From Clostridium sp. 12(A) (GTDB lineage Bacteria > Bacillota > Clostridia > Lachnospirales > Lachnospiraceae), in NCBI GenBank assembly GCA_000526575.1, contig JAGI01000002.1, positions 1,984,001 through 2,048,000 of the forward strand: DNA of 64,000 nt. The letters run 5' to 3'. Every line of letters begins with the position of its first letter. Position 1 is the stretch's first letter. The notes under the pieces were generated by a model, which did no database searches, was not told the origin of the DNA, and worked only from the letters and a program-made list of their open reading frames with translations. The position numbers and the translations under genes were made by a program. Below, in pieces: positions 63,980 to 64,000 of the stretch.

Positions 63980-64000
63980 GCTTCCTCCTTCATTATTTAA

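Noticed and set aside
1-64000. CRISPR arrays, insertion sequences, tRNA or rRNA genes
   Set aside because: None could be supported when reading both strands; no regularly spaced repeats, transposase-like frames or conserved RNA gene sequences were found.

Overview
The window looks like the chromosome of a low-to-mid G+C, Gram-positive anaerobe of the Clostridia, most likely a Lachnospiraceae (Clostridium cluster XIVa / Lacrimispora-like) member. The basis is strong AGGAGG-type ribosome sites, many lipoprotein solute-binding proteins, pyruvate phosphate dikinase, a membrane pyrophosphatase, an agr-like quorum-sensing system and several beta-glycan sugar loci. The genus is inference. I saw no rRNA, tRNA, CRISPR array, insertion sequence or prophage.

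Layout. (1) 1-10.8 kb, minus strand: one apparent long operon running from a promoter near 10.77 kb off the left edge. It encodes an amino-acid ABC transporter (LivKHMGF type), a cytidylate-kinase-like protein, a D-amino-acid transaminase, the two halves of a D-glutamate cyclase (DUF4392 and DUF1445) and 5-oxoprolinase PxpB, PxpC and PxpA. Together these could import amino acids, collect amino groups as D-glutamate, cyclise it to 5-oxoproline and open the ring to glutamate. The leader carries a terminator/antiterminator arrangement. (2) 10.8-14.5 kb: a fluoride riboswitch with a CLC-type fluoride exporter, and convergent to it an ABC-F ribosome-protection-like ATPase with a leader terminator. 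(3) 14.3-19.3 kb: an orphan siderophore-type binding lipoprotein, a secreted GH10 xylanase and a membrane pyrophosphatase. (4) 19.7-26.4 kb: a beta-galactoside locus (GH42 enzyme, ABC importer, cupin protein, AraC regulator). (5) 26.4-34.8 kb: membrane proteins, a LytTR/DUF3021 pair, ferritin, a SecD-SecF fusion, a MarR-like zinc-motif regulator facing an ECF S-component, an SLC13-like transporter and a divergent cis-prenyltransferase.

(6) 34.9-39.6 kb is the most interesting part. It holds a rearranged agr-type quorum-sensing locus: an unannotated 46-residue AgrD-like pheromone precursor on the minus strand, and AgrA-, AgrC- and AgrB-like genes on the plus strand. Facing it is a two-gene operon for a TcdR/UviA-sized sigma factor and a TcdE-like holin, preceded by a TTTACA/CTTTTT promoter-like element of the kind used by that sigma group. 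No toxin gene is visible.

(7) 40.1-47.1 kb: an FG-GAP-like lipoprotein, a GH31 alpha-glycosidase with a divergent AraC regulator, and pyruvate phosphate dikinase. (8) 47.4-52.6 kb: a nucleoside (BMP/Nup-type) ABC importer. (9) 52.6-64 kb: a secreted choline/glucan-binding-repeat protein, then a beta-mannan oligosaccharide operon. The operon has an ABC importer, GH130_2 phosphorylase, a fused mannobiose 2-epimerase/GH130_1 mannosylglucose phosphorylase, two intracellular acetyl-esterase-like proteins and a phosphohexomutase. Together these would take acetylated manno-oligosaccharides to mannose-1-phosphate and on into glycolysis.
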